From Saprospiraceae bacterium (GTDB lineage: Bacteria; Bacteroidota; Bacteroidia; Chitinophagales; Saprospiraceae): 64,000 nucleotides of DNA. The number at the start of each line of letters is the position of its first letter. Position 1 is the first letter of the stretch. Under the pieces are notes generated by a model that saw nothing but the letters and a program-made list of their open reading frames with translations, did not search any database and was not told the DNA's origin. Positions 51,425 through 60,252 of the stretch are shown piece by piece. A program made the position numbers and the translations under genes. The stretch covers positions 1 to 64,000 of the forward strand of contig JAIYAV010000289.1 in NCBI GenBank assembly GCA_027488855.1. The letters are read 5' to 3'.

Positions 51425-53031
51425 TTCTTATCCACTTCCACTACAACGCCCACAACCGCGCCACTATCCTTCACATCGGCCTCAAAAGCGATGGTATTCC
51501 CCGCTTTAAAGCTGGTGGTCCGCATCCGTTTGTTGCCCAAGGCAGCTTTGAGTTGCTCGGCATAGGTACTGCCAGAAGCCCCCTCGATTTCCTCGTTTAG
51601 GGCCTCATAGTCTAGTTCAGTTTTGCTGATCACGATAGCGATGTAATCCCTTTGTCCCTTGGCGTCTGGTACCATCGAATGGTCTTTAGGAAACAGGCGA
51701 GTACCTACGATGCCACAGTACGGATCATGTTGCTCTGTGTAAGGAAACAAGACATAGCTGGAGCCATCCGTTTCCTGACCAAAGATGTACACGTAACAAT
51801 CTACCGAGTTGGCGATCAGGGCTTTGAATTTTTGCCCCTTGCTAAGGGAGCTATTGGTGCGGAATACGATGTCGCTCACTTGTTTGACGGGGATCACAGC
51901 TTGTTTGTCGTTGTCGTATAAACCAAATTCTACGGCCAGTTTGCCCGGATTTACCTGTTTGTCTTGCGCCGAGCCCATGGGGTACAAACCATACGCCTCC
52001 TTGGTGAAATACTCAAAATCTTCGTAACTCATCCAGAAGATTCCCTGATCACCCCAGTCTTCCCCCCAGGAGTTCATGATTTGGAAAGCGCCTCCTTCAA
52101 AATCGTCGTTGTAGCCAATGACGCACATGGCATGGCCACCAAAACCGCCCATGTTGTAGTCGCGTTGGGTAGGCTGCCATACTTTACGGCCGATCATGTT
52201 GCTCATGAAGGTTCCGCCCACCATCATCCCGATGACGACAGGAGCCCCTTGAGCCAGGTTTTGCTTGATGGCTTCGATGTCGGGTGCTTGTTCTTCTGCA
52301 CTTACGGTGAGGCGGTTGTAACCTTTGATGCGGTACTTTTGGGCTTCGCGAATGTCGGTTTTGTCGGGGTAATTTTCGCACGTGGATTCGTCGTAGCCAA
52401 AAGCCTGGAAAGGCATGGCCCCGTTTTGGGACATCGACTTCATGGCTTCGATCATGTAGGCACCCTGGCAGTCGTCCAGGTGGATCTGGTTGTAGAGGTA
52501 GGCAGGACTAAACACCACTTGATTGGGGTTGCGCCCAGTCGCCCGAGCTTCCAAAATGCTGCGTGCGGCATAAGCACTGGCCCAACCTACACAGGAACCT
52601 TGACCACCTTGATGCATCCGGCGAGGAGCGAAAGGCAACAAACTGACTTTGCTCGGCAGGCGATTCAACTGCCCGTTTTGTCCATAGGACAGGGCTTCAA
52701 ATACCTGTGCTTTGTCAAAACGTTCGGGGCTCAGGGAAGCACCTAGTGAAAACTGCACTGGAGCATTTTCGTCTTCAATTTCTTCATACGCGCTAGGATC
52801 ACCGCTGCCACCGCTGAGCATTTCCTGCCCACCCAGGAGAAAGTACCACACACCTCCCACTAGGAGAAGGGGAATCAGGAGTTTGGGACGTTTGATCAAA
52901 AATAAAATGGCCAGAGGCAAAAGCTGAATCAACCAGCCCATTCCGCCGCCGCCGCCTCGATTGTTGTTGTTTGGATTTGGGTTTTGTCTTCCCCCACCTT
53001 TGGGGTCATCTTCTTCCATTCTGATTGGCAT
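51421..53031 (-). CDS. C1 family (papain-like) peptidase with membrane anchor and DUF4384-like tail
   Basis: 536 residues: a Gly/Asn-rich start, one or two membrane segments, then a papain-like domain with catalytic Cys near 148 (QGGQGSCVGWASAYAARSIL), His near 299 (GFGGHAMCVIGYNDDF) and Asn near 318 (IMNSWGEDWGDQG). The C-terminal 130 residues resemble DUF4384. The active site probably faces the periplasm or exterior. Similar proteins in the phylum are uncharacterised. Ends in a bidirectional terminator. Start 53031 has MPIRMEEDD. Confidence 0.88.
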   Translation of the reverse strand: MPIRMEEDDPKGGGRQNPNPNNNNRGGGGGMGWLIQLLPLAILFLIKRPKLLIPLLLVGGVWYFLLGGQEMLSGGSGDPSAYEEIEDENAPVQFSLGASLSPERFDKAQVFEALSYGQNGQLNRLPSKVSLLPFAPRRMHQGGQGSCVGWASAYAARSILEARATGRNPNQVVFSPAYLYNQIHLDDCQGAYMIEAMKSMSQNGAMPFQAFGYDESTCENYPDKTDIREAQKYRIKGYNRLTVSAEEQAPDIEAIKQNLAQGAPVVIGMMVGGTFMSNMIGRKVWQPTQRDYNMGGFGGHAMCVIGYNDDFEGGAFQIMNSWGEDWGDQGIFWMSYEDFEYFTKEAYGLYPMGSAQDKQVNPGKLAVEFGLYDNDKQAVIPVKQVSDIVFRTNSSLSKGQKFKALIANSVDCYVYIFGQETDGSSYVLFPYTEQHDPYCGIVGTRLFPKDHSMVPDAKGQRDYIAIVISKTELDYEALNEEIEGASGSTYAEQLKAALGNKRMRTTSFKAGNTIAFEADVKDSGAVVGVVVEVDKK

Positions 53032-53224
53032 GGTTCAATGGTTTTTTGGTTAAAAAAGCACTTCTAATTTAATGGCTGAAATTATAAAAAAAAATTCCCC
53101 TTGCGTGTAACCTTTTCGCCGTGGATTCGTAAAAGTGTATCAGGAACGGAACCGAAATAAGGGTCCCCGCTTTGAATCGGTTCTTTTTTGAATTGTCTTT
53201 GCTTATGAAACACTGAAACACACC

Positions 53225-53524
53225 ATGAACACTAGCATTAAAAACCGCTTTTTCGCCCAGGGTGAAAAAGTCAGTAAGGCCATTGGTATTTTGGAACTAC
53301 TCTGTCAGCCAGAAACCTCGGCCATTTTGGATTGTTTGCGTGAATGGCCCGAAGCGGCCTGGGTAGATTTGCTGATCCACACACAATTGGACGCAGATTT
53401 TCTTAACGATCACCTCAAGCTGATGCAAGAAGCAGGCTTGATTCAAAATCAAATGGATGGTTACAACTCTACATTTAGTGTCAGCCGGAATAAACTGAGA
53501 AAAGTTTCGGCTTTGGTTCGATAA
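53225..53524 (+). CDS. Small winged-helix (ArsR-like) regulator
   Basis: 99 residues with an ArsR-type winged helix: FAQGEKVSKAIGILELLCQPETSAILDCL, LIHTQLDADFLNDHLKLMQEAGLIQ (recognition region) and a wing NQMDGYNSTFSVSRNKL. No metal-binding Cys cluster, so probably not a metal sensor. Target unknown; it stands alone between a terminator and the divergent C1 peptidase gene. Confidence 0.78.
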   Translation: MNTSIKNRFFAQGEKVSKAIGILELLCQPETSAILDCLREWPEAAWVDLLIHTQLDADFLNDHLKLMQEAGLIQNQMDGYNSTFSVSRNKLRKVSALVR

Positions 53525-53538
53525 GCCATTAAAAATAA

Positions 53539-53585
53539 AGCCCCTATATCCAATGCTATTTTGGGTATAGGGGCTGATTTATTGT
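53539..53585. terminator. Bidirectional terminator after the small regulator gene
   Basis: AGCCCCTATA and TATAGGGGCT form a perfect 10-bp stem, followed by GATTTATT on the plus strand and preceded by AAAAATAA (TTATTTTT on the minus). It separates the regulator gene from the convergent DinB-like gene. Confidence 0.75.
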
Positions 53586-53633
53586 GCTACCCGAAGGTCC
53601 GTCCTTTGAGTAGGGTAATTTTTTTTCCCAAAC

Positions 53634-54152
53634 CTAATGGGTATCGTTGTTTTCCAAATTGATACCCCCGTAAAAATCCGTTTGTTTGTCTAGTCTCGCC
53701 TTCACGATGTATGCCATTTGCCCTACGTGGTAAGAAAAGTGCTCTACAACATGGATGAGGATGCTCAGCCCTGTTTCATCAAAACCTTGCACCACAATGG
53801 GGCGCTCCAAATCTTCCGGCTTCAAGCGATCGAGCACTTCATCAATCTCGCTCATTACATCCCGAACCTTTTGGATCAGTTCAGCCCGGGAAATAGGCCC
53901 TCGTTCATCAAACTCAGTCTGTCTGCGCCGTTGATCGAGTGCTCCACCCAAACCAGCCAGAATCCACTGCCGGGCATTGCCACAAAGGTGCAAAACCAGA
54001 TTGCCGACGCTATTGGAATTTTCATTGGGGCGCCACCAGATGTCGGCTTCGCTGAGTTCATTCAAGCAACGTTCTAGCCGTACTTGAGATTCCTCAAAAA
54101 GGCGGCGTTTTATTTCAGTGGTAAACAGTTTGAGAAAGGATTGGTCCAGCAT
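53634..54152 (-). CDS. DinB-like (DUF1572) protein
   Basis: 172 residues of a four-helix DinB-type bundle: SQVRLERCLNELSEADIWWRP, NSVGNLVLHLCGNARQWIL and ILIHVVEHFSYHVGQMAYI. The His residues near 53 (LHLCG), 134 (HVVEH) and 139 (SYHVG) are the usual metal ligands. DinB proteins are putative metal-dependent thiol or nucleophile transferases; a precise function is unknown. Upstream lies the GAATGACGAAT repeat. Confidence 0.85.
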   Translation of the reverse strand: MLDQSFLKLFTTEIKRRLFEESQVRLERCLNELSEADIWWRPNENSNSVGNLVLHLCGNARQWILAGLGGALDQRRRQTEFDERGPISRAELIQKVRDVMSEIDEVLDRLKPEDLERPIVVQGFDETGLSILIHVVEHFSYHVGQMAYIVKARLDKQTDFYGGINLENNDTH

Positions 54153-54167
54153 GCTAAATCATTATTT

Positions 54168-54256
54168 GAATGACGAATAACCCTAATGACGAATGACGAA
54201 TTTTAGGTTACCTCCAAATTCGTCATTCGTCACTCGAAAAATTCGTCATTCCTCTT
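54168..54256. repeat. Inverted repeat of GAATGACGAAT units
   Basis: Left half: GAATGACGAATAACC and AATGACGAATGACGAATTTT; right half: AAATTCGTCATTCGTCACTCG and AATTCGTCATTCC. The arms pair over about 17 bp around GGTTACC, with an outer second pairing. It fills the gap between the DinB-like and fabG genes. Confidence 0.85.
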
Positions 54257-55001
54257 AGGTATGCAACGCACCACAAACCGAAATCGTTTGCCCCGACACA
54301 TAGGTAGACAAATCCGAGCCCAGGAACACACAAAGGTCGGCTACTTCATTCGCTTTGCCAAAACGTTTGAGCGGGATGTTCGCCAGGTAAGCATCTCTGG
54401 TTTTTTCATCCAGTGCCTCGGTCATATCCGTTTCGATGAAACCAGGTGCTACGGTATTGCAACGGATGGCGCGAGAACCCATTTCTTTGGCCAGTGACTT
54501 GCTAAAACCGATGATCCCGGCTTTTGAAGCGGCGTAGTTGGCCTGGCCAGCATTGCCCGTGATGCCCACGATGGAGCCCATATTGATGATGGAACCTCCT
54601 CCGGCCTTCATCATCGGGCGTAGTGCGAATTTGGAAAGGTTGAACACCGATTTGAGGTTGGTCGTAATCACCTTATCCCATTGTTCTTCCGTCATGCGGA
54701 GCATGAGGGTATCCTGGGTAATCCCGGCATTGTTGACCAGAATGTCCAGTTTGCCGAAATCGGCCACAACTGAATTGATCAGTGCTTCTGCTTCCGCAAA
54801 GTTGCCTGCGTCAGAGGCATAAGCTTTGGCTTTTACGCCGAGTGCTTCCAGTTCAGCGACGATGGCTTCGGCCTGAGCAGCCGAAGAACGATAGGTAAAG
54901 GCAACATGTGCACCCTGTTCCGCAAATCTTTTCACAATGGCCGCTCCAATTCCACGGGAACCCCCGGTTACCAGAGCGACTTTGTCCTGCAATAGTTTCA
55001 T
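54255..55001 (-). CDS. fabG: 3-oxoacyl-[acyl-carrier-protein] reductase FabG
   Basis: SDR enzyme reducing beta-ketoacyl-ACP with NADPH in fatty-acid elongation. 248 residues from ATG 55001: LVTGGSRGIGAAIVKRFAEQG (nucleotide binding), LVNNAGITQD, catalytic Ser/Tyr/Lys in NMGSIVG and YAASKAG, and APGFIETDM. The track start at 55070 adds 23 residues that overlap the upstream terminator. No fab cluster around it, so one of several SDR roles remains possible, but similarity to FabG is high. Confidence 0.93.
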   Translation of the reverse strand: MKLLQDKVALVTGGSRGIGAAIVKRFAEQGAHVAFTYRSSAAQAEAIVAELEALGVKAKAYASDAGNFAEAEALINSVVADFGKLDILVNNAGITQDTLMLRMTEEQWDKVITTNLKSVFNLSKFALRPMMKAGGGSIINMGSIVGITGNAGQANYAASKAGIIGFSKSLAKEMGSRAIRCNTVAPGFIETDMTEALDEKTRDAYLANIPLKRFGKANEVADLCVFLGSDLSTYVSGQTISVCGALHT

Positions 55002-55065
55002 CAGGCCTTGGTTTTTTGTTTTGTGGATGTAAAGGTAAGGAACGGAGTGGAATTTTCGCCCTATA

Positions 55066-55101
55066 AACAAATAGGGATGTACAACTACTGCACATCCCTA
55101 T
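55066..55101 (-). terminator. Terminator of the 55128-55562 gene
   Basis: On the minus strand ATAGGGATGT and ACATCCCTAT form a 10-bp stem with loop of 11 nt, followed by TTGTTTAT. It precedes the fabG start, which supports the start at 55001. Confidence 0.65.
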
Positions 55102-55127
55102 TTTAGGATCGATTTAAACCGGATCGA

Positions 55128-55562
55128 TTATACTAGAACCAAAATGTAGAGCAATAGCCCTACCGCAAATCCGATCCAGGCACTCTTAATGGTGCTTCTT
55201 TCTCCCTGAAAAGCAACATAAGTAATCAATACACCAATGATACTCAGCAACAGCCCAAGTAGAAAGCCGAGGATGTTATTGGTACTCACTGCGGGTTTTT
55301 CGGGATGTTTTTCCGCTTTGGTGGCTTTACTTTTGAGCACTTTGATGGCCAGCTTTTGCTTCCAGGTTAGGTCGTGGCCGATTTTTGCTTCAATTTCTTT
55401 AACCGAAAGGTTTCTTAAATCGTCGATGCCCAGTTTGGCCTCTACACTTACGTTTGCTGCTGCCGCATCATTTGCCGCAGGCAAATTTGAAATCCCAGCG
55501 TAACTGTTGCATGCCAATAAAAGGCACAGCCCTAGGAATAGGGAAGTGAAGAATTTTTTCAT
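55128..55562 (-). CDS. Secreted or membrane small protein, 144 aa
   Basis: Signal sequence MKKFFTSLFLGLCLLLACN (possible lipobox LLLAC), a polar Ala-rich linker, a helical segment DLRNLSVKEIEAKIGHDLTW followed by KQKLAIKVLKSKATKA, and two membrane helices (NILGFLLGLLLSIIGVLITYV, AWIGFAVGLLLYILVLV). The layout is seen in uncharacterised Bacteroidota proteins. Ended by a terminator. Role unknown. Confidence 0.72.
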   Translation of the reverse strand: MKKFFTSLFLGLCLLLACNSYAGISNLPAANDAAAANVSVEAKLGIDDLRNLSVKEIEAKIGHDLTWKQKLAIKVLKSKATKAEKHPEKPAVSTNNILGFLLGLLLSIIGVLITYVAFQGERSTIKSAWIGFAVGLLLYILVLV

Positions 55563-55668
55563 TGTAGAATGTATTTGGTTTTGAGAATCAGAAAATTAAT
55601 CTATCAATTTAGTCATTAATTGGCTAGAAAGCAAGCTTTAACTTTTATTCAAAAATATCCGACTCTCC

Positions 55669-55857
55669 TTAGGAGGCTTTTTTTATTTTTAATCCAGCAT
55701 AAATAATTACCCCTCCCAGACTTAACATGAACAACTTCCCCCATAGGTATCCTCTTCCATAGGTGGATAACTTGGAATAATCCGGCAAGTATTGTACGAT
55801 TGAAATTAGAGTAGCGATGACTAGAACTGCGCCTATAACCAATAAAATATATTTCAT
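55669..55857 (-). CDS. Small membrane protein, 62 aa
   Basis: From ATG 55857: two membrane helices, KYILLVIGAVLVIATLISIV and KLFMLSLGGVIIYAGLKI, separated by a Tyr-rich loop DYSKLSTYGRGY. No family recognised. The track ORF starts at 55926 with 23 non-hydrophobic residues that are less likely coding. It lies 76 bp downstream of the Bor-like gene and may share its transcript. Confidence 0.55.
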   Translation of the reverse strand: MKYILLVIGAVLVIATLISIVQYLPDYSKLSTYGRGYLWGKLFMLSLGGVIIYAGLKIKKAS

Positions 55858-55933
55858 CTTATTGCTTGTCAAGTTTATCAACAAATCTAATGAAGGGGGA
55901 GTAACCCTAAAGCACTTCCCCTCCAAAGTCCAA

Positions 55934-56227
55934 TTATTTCTTCACAATGGTAGTTGTGGGCGTGTATATCCCAAAAGTAATTGCATTAATCAAACCATCA
56001 AGGAAAGTATGAGTAATGGTTACTTCATAATCTTCTGCCCCACCAGCCATTTCTTTAGGGTTAGAAATGTTTAAGGGGGCTAATCCATAAATTAAATAGT
56101 GGTTCATTTTTTTGACTTCTACTCCTGTTTGAGCTCCTTTACCTACAACATGAGTGTAGGTGAAACAAGAAGTCATTAGCAATGATAATCCACAGACCAA
56201 GATTAGGTTGGAAGTTAATTTTTTCAT
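55934..56227 (-). CDS. Bor/Iss-like small lipoprotein
   Basis: From ATG 56227, 97 residues: signal sequence with lipobox LLMTSC21, then a compact domain ending HTFLDGLINAITFGIYTPTT, which matches the C-terminal half of phage-derived Bor/Iss lipoproteins (FVNGLLGFITLGIYTPLE type), with GGAED before it. In Enterobacteria Bor/Iss is linked to serum survival; in this phylum the role is unknown. The lone copy, without phage genes nearby, suggests an independent lineage of the family. Confidence 0.72.
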   Translation of the reverse strand: MKKLTSNLILVCGLSLLMTSCFTYTHVVGKGAQTGVEVKKMNHYLIYGLAPLNISNPKEMAGGAEDYEVTITHTFLDGLINAITFGIYTPTTTIVKK

Positions 56228-56412
56228 CGTAATACAATTTTTAAATTTCACCAAATATAACACGCCGATTCAGTTTTTTTACAAATGAGTTTTGAAAACC
56301 CTGATTTTATTCATGGAATTTGGCCAAAACGATTTGCCCGAAACTTCTCTCGGTGAGATGGTAAAGGTAGCAGTAAAATAAAAAACAAGATAAATTTGGC
56401 TAAAAAAAATAT

Positions 56413-59256
56413 CTACTTCAATTTTTCTTTCAAATACTGCCCAGTGAACGATCCCAAAACTTGGGTAAGTCCCTCCGGCACTCCCTGATACACCAAACTT
56501 CCCCCACCTTTGCCACCATCCGGCCCCAAATCAATCACCCAATCTGCGGATTTGATCACTTCCAGGTTGTGCTCTACCACAATCACTGTATGCCCTTTTT
56601 CCACCAGTGCATTGAGTGCATCCAACAACTTGCGGATGTCGTGAAAATGCAAACCCGTAGTAGGCTCATCAAAAATGAAAAGTACGTGTTGGTTGGAATG
56701 CTCTTGCGTTAAAAAAGAGGCCAGCTTTACCCTTTGCGCTTCACCACCGGACAAGGTACTGGAGGATTGGCCCATGTGTACGTACCCTAGGCCCACGTCT
56801 TGAAGGGGTTTGATTTTGGAAATGATGTCCTTGTGCCCGGCAAAAAACTCCATGGCCTCGTCGATGCTCATTTCCAGGATTTCGTGGATATTTTTGCCTT
56901 TGTATTCGACCTCTAGCACTTCGGGTTTGAACCGTTTGCCGTGGCAGACGTCACACTCCAGGCGCACATCGGCCAGGAATTGCATTTCGATGATTTGTTC
57001 ACCTTCACCTTTACAAGCATCGCAGCGACCACCATCTACATTGAAAGAAAAATGTTTAGGTTTGAAGCCCCGAATTTTGGACAATTGTTGGTTGGTAAAC
57101 AAGTCTCGGATGGCATCGTAAGCCTTGACATAGGTTACAGGGTTGGAGCGGGAAGATTTGCCGATCGGGCTTTGGTTCACCATTTCCACTGCCTTGATTT
57201 TTTGGAACGGCCCTTCGATGGCGGAATGCAAACCGGGTGCCTTGGGCGTAGCTTCACCCAATTCTTTTTTAAGGGCGGGGAAAAGGATTTGTTTCACCAA
57301 AGTGGTTTTGCCTGAGCCCGATACTCCACTCACCGCTGTCATGGCATGAAGGGGAAAGGCTACATCAATATTGCGCAGGTTGTTTTCTCGGGCGCCTTTT
57401 ACCCAAATGAAATCGCTGGACTTGCGGCGGAATTCGGGCACAGGAATCTCCATGGTGCCATTCATGTATAAGGTAGTCAGGCTGGTGGCTGCATCCGTAT
57501 AAATGTCGGCATACGGTCCGGCGAAAACCACTTCACCGCCGTGAATACCCGCAGCAGGGCCAATGTCGATGAGGTAATCGGCATTTTTGATCAGGTCTTC
57601 TTCGTGTTCCACCACGATGACGGTATTGCCCAGGTCGCGCAAGGATTTGAGCACCTTGACCAAACGATCGGTATCACGGGGATGCAGGCCCACACTGGGC
57701 TCATCCAGGATGTACATCGAGCTGGTTAGGTTGCTCCCCAGCAGGCGGGTGAGGTTGATGCGTTGGGTTTCACCTCCGCTGAGCGTTGCCGAAACCCGGT
57801 TGAGATTGAGGTAACCAAGCCCCAGGTCGCACATGAACTGTAAGCGGGAGGTGATTTCCTGAATCAAGCGGTTGGCCACTTTTTGATCAAACTCGCTCAG
57901 GTCAACGCTTTGGAAGAAGGGCAATAACTCATCTACTGGCTCATCGATCAATTCATGGATGCCCCGATTGGCCACTTTGACGTAGCGGGCTTCCTTGCGT
58001 AGGCGCGAACCCTCGCAGGTGGGGCATTGGGTGCGCCCACGGTAACGCGCCAGCATGACCCGGTTTTGGACTTTGTAGGATTTTTCTTCCAATTCCTTAA
58101 AAAAGGCATGGATGCCGCCAAAGCTGGCCGTGCCTTTCCAGAGCATGTTGCGTTGTTCCTTAGTCAAATCCTGATAAGGCGTATGTACCGGAAAATTGTA
58201 TTTGTGCGCATGTTCCAACACTTCCTCCAACCAAAGTCCCAGTTTTTCCCCTTTCCAGCAGGCAATCGCTCCTTCGTACACAGAAAGTCCCTTGTTGGGC
58301 ACGACTTTGTTTTCATCGATCCCCATCACCATGCTAAATCCTTCACAACTGGGGCAGGCACCAAAGGGGTTGTTGAAGTTGAACAATTGAGGGGTGGGCT
58401 CCACAAAACTCAGTCCATCCAGTTCAAAACGGTTGTTGAAGCCTTTCATGGCCTCGATACCTACTACATCCACCCAGCATTCGCCTTCACTTTCATAAAA
58501 AGCGGTTTGAATGGAGTCGGCAATCCGCCGGACGTTGTCTTCTTCACTGCTTACCGCAAAACGGTCGATCAGGATATACAGGGTATCTTCGGGAATCTCT
58601 TCAATCTTTAACTTCAGGATAGCGTCTTTGCTGTCTAAAAAATCCTGAATGTCCATCAACTCGCCTTGATTGCGCAAACGGGTATAGCCTTTTTGCAGCA
58701 ACAGGCTGAGTTCGCGCTCCAACAAACGGTCTTTGTATTTATAAGGTAGCGGGATGAACAATTGCACCCGGGTACCTTCGGGAAAAGTATGGATGTAATC
58801 GTTGACATCCGCCACTTCATGTTTTTTGACCACTTGGCCGGAAATAGGGGAGTAGGTTTTGCCCAAACGAGCATAAAACAGGCGCAGGTAATCGTACAAC
58901 TCGGTGAGGGTACCCACCGTGGAGCGGGCATTGCTGGTACTGACTTTTTGTTCGATGGCAATGGCGGGGCAAATGCCTTTGATGTAATCAATTTCCGGTT
59001 TTTTCATCCGCCCCAAAAACTGCCGGGCGTAGGAAGATAGACTTTCCACATACCGCCGCTGCCCTTCAGCGTACAAAGTATCCATGGTAATGGAGGACTT
59101 ACCCGAGCCTGATACCCCCGTAACCACGACAAACTGGTTCTTGGGAATGTTTAAGTCGATGTTTTTCAGGTTGTTTCCCCGGGCGCCTTTGATGTAGATC
59201 CAATTGTCGGCGTCGGGGGTAGGGAGGATGGTTTCCGTGGTAGCCTGCTGTTTCAT
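56413..59256 (-). CDS. uvrA: UvrABC excinuclease subunit A
   Basis: Damage-recognition ATPase of nucleotide excision repair. 947 residues with two ABC domains: Walker A motifs GVSGSGKSSITMDTL (about residue 50) and GVSGSGKTTLVKQIL (about 645), signatures ATLSGGETQRINL and STLSGGEAQRVKL, and Walker B FIFDEPTTGLH. The C-terminal zinc finger is intact (CDACKGEG ... CDVCHGKRF, about 742-772). The N-terminal zinc site near SPISGQVVKKHEV lacks the usual Cys pair. Not in an operon with uvrB. Confidence 0.98.
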   Translation of the reverse strand: MKQQATTETILPTPDADNWIYIKGARGNNLKNIDLNIPKNQFVVVTGVSGSGKSSITMDTLYAEGQRRYVESLSSYARQFLGRMKKPEIDYIKGICPAIAIEQKVSTSNARSTVGTLTELYDYLRLFYARLGKTYSPISGQVVKKHEVADVNDYIHTFPEGTRVQLFIPLPYKYKDRLLERELSLLLQKGYTRLRNQGELMDIQDFLDSKDAILKLKIEEIPEDTLYILIDRFAVSSEEDNVRRIADSIQTAFYESEGECWVDVVGIEAMKGFNNRFELDGLSFVEPTPQLFNFNNPFGACPSCEGFSMVMGIDENKVVPNKGLSVYEGAIACWKGEKLGLWLEEVLEHAHKYNFPVHTPYQDLTKEQRNMLWKGTASFGGIHAFFKELEEKSYKVQNRVMLARYRGRTQCPTCEGSRLRKEARYVKVANRGIHELIDEPVDELLPFFQSVDLSEFDQKVANRLIQEITSRLQFMCDLGLGYLNLNRVSATLSGGETQRINLTRLLGSNLTSSMYILDEPSVGLHPRDTDRLVKVLKSLRDLGNTVIVVEHEEDLIKNADYLIDIGPAAGIHGGEVVFAGPYADIYTDAATSLTTLYMNGTMEIPVPEFRRKSSDFIWVKGARENNLRNIDVAFPLHAMTAVSGVSGSGKTTLVKQILFPALKKELGEATPKAPGLHSAIEGPFQKIKAVEMVNQSPIGKSSRSNPVTYVKAYDAIRDLFTNQQLSKIRGFKPKHFSFNVDGGRCDACKGEGEQIIEMQFLADVRLECDVCHGKRFKPEVLEVEYKGKNIHEILEMSIDEAMEFFAGHKDIISKIKPLQDVGLGYVHMGQSSSTLSGGEAQRVKLASFLTQEHSNQHVLFIFDEPTTGLHFHDIRKLLDALNALVEKGHTVIVVEHNLEVIKSADWVIDLGPDGGKGGGSLVYQGVPEGLTQVLGSFTGQYLKEKLK

Positions 59257-59546
59257 AAGGTATCATGGTGGTTATAAAGTGCAAGATACAAAAGGTTGAT
59301 GAAGGGGAAATAAAAACAGACAAAAAGTCACAAAAAGTTTTAAAATTAACAAAATCTTGGCTCTCTCACTTTTTTATGGAGTATGTAAAAATAAATAACA
59401 TGAAATTTGGAATTGTGTGTGTGTGTGTATATATTTGTAGTGTAATCGATATTATAATTGCCTTTTTCCAATTCATTGTTAGAGAATTGGTAGCCAATTT
59501 TTTTGAAAGTATTTTACAACATATTTTATAACCAAAATTCAATCTT
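59257..59546. other. AT-rich divergent gap with a (TG)n tract
   Basis: Between uvrA and the small secreted-protein gene. It holds a TG dinucleotide run (59414-59428) in very AT-rich DNA. The track ORF 59265-59531 runs through this tract; its translation (VCVCVYICS) reflects the repeat, so I do not call it. Promoters for both flanking genes must lie here, but none is clear. Confidence 0.5.
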
Positions 59547-59795
59547 ATGTTCCTTCCTTTAATTTCGTTGAGTTTAATTACTCTTTTCAATCCGACTACT
59601 GTCGATCAATCAAAACTGTCAGCCAATCCAGATTTGGTCAGAGTAACCTGCACAATTACTATAGTTGACCCAAACACTGGAAGTGGGATTTCAGTCTCCG
59701 CCTCAGCAGGTGGGATATTTACAAGTGCGGAAAAAGCAGCGGAAAAAGCTTGTGAGAGAGCTAACGAAGCTGCCGAGGCTCTAATGAAAGAATAA
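59547..59795 (+). CDS. Small, probably secreted protein, 82 aa
   Basis: N-terminal hydrophobic stretch MFLPLISLSLITLFNPTT could be a signal sequence. The mature part has a strand-rich region VRVTCTITIVDPNTGSGI followed by an Ala/Glu amphipathic helix AEKAAEKACERANEAAEALM; two Cys could form a disulfide. No family recognised. It sits upstream of a GLPGLI protein and an outer-membrane barrel, separated by a repeat-bearing gap. Coding pattern and length suggest a real gene, but the evidence is modest. Confidence 0.5.
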   Translation: MFLPLISLSLITLFNPTTVDQSKLSANPDLVRVTCTITIVDPNTGSGISVSASAGGIFTSAEKAAEKACERANEAAEALMKE

Positions 59796-59849
59796 CATTT
59801 ACGAGCTTAGAATTCTATGCGTGAATGACAAAATTGGGGTAACGCGATG

Positions 59850-59877
59850 TTTTAGACGCACAGCAGTGCGTCTAAAA
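59850..59877. repeat. Perfect 12-bp palindrome
   Basis: TTTTAGACGCAC and GTGCGTCTAAAA with loop AGCA. Outer flanks GACAAAATTGG (59827) and CCAATTTTGTTATG (59907) are partly complementary, so the element may extend to about 59815-59935. It resembles the nested hairpins elsewhere in the window. Confidence 0.65.
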
Positions 59878-59985
59878 TCCGAAATCGTACCTTGGTCTTC
59901 AAGGCTCCAATTTTGTTATGCACTCCAATTTCTACGCTATAGGATTCTCAAAATTATTTAAATAAATAGGTATCTATCTCACTAT

Positions 59986-60140
59986 GGAACGGGTTCAAAA
60001 TAAAGTAACAAAATTGAGTCGGCTATTTTTTGATTTGGCAAGGCGCGAGGAAGGCGCATAGTGAACTATGCAACTGAGGAGCAACGCAGCAAAACCAAAA
60101 AGAGTCCAGTCAAATTGTTACTTTATTCTGAAACCGTTCC
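59986..60140. mobile_element. MITE-like element with 31-32-bp terminal inverted repeats
   Basis: GGAACGGGTTCAAAATAAAG (59986) and the right end (CTTTATTCTGAAACCGTTCC, to 60140) are imperfect inverted repeats over about 31 bp, flanked by a possible TAT duplication. The interior has GGCAAGGCGCGAGGAAGGCG and a TGAACTATGCAACTGAGGAG segment, a text I recall from intergenic repeats in other Bacteroidota (unchecked). No transposase. The track ORF 60061-60249 lies across it and is rejected. Confidence 0.7.
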
Positions 60141-60252
60141 TATATCAGAAAAGTGCATTCAAACTTATGAATTATGCCTTGTTTCTTTGGTATTCATAAA
60201 GTTCAAATTCAACAAACCTGATACGGTGAGGCATACGTCAAAAACCTAACTT

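Noticed and set aside
51964-52746. 260-aa plus-strand ORF
   Set aside because: Antisense shadow of the C1 peptidase, whose catalytic triad is intact.
59265-59531. 88-aa ORF upstream of the small secreted-protein gene
   Set aside because: Its middle is the translation of a TG dinucleotide tract in AT-rich promoter DNA; no protein-like features.
60061-60249. 62-aa ORF
   Set aside because: Begins inside the MITE-like element and crosses its terminal repeat; not coding.
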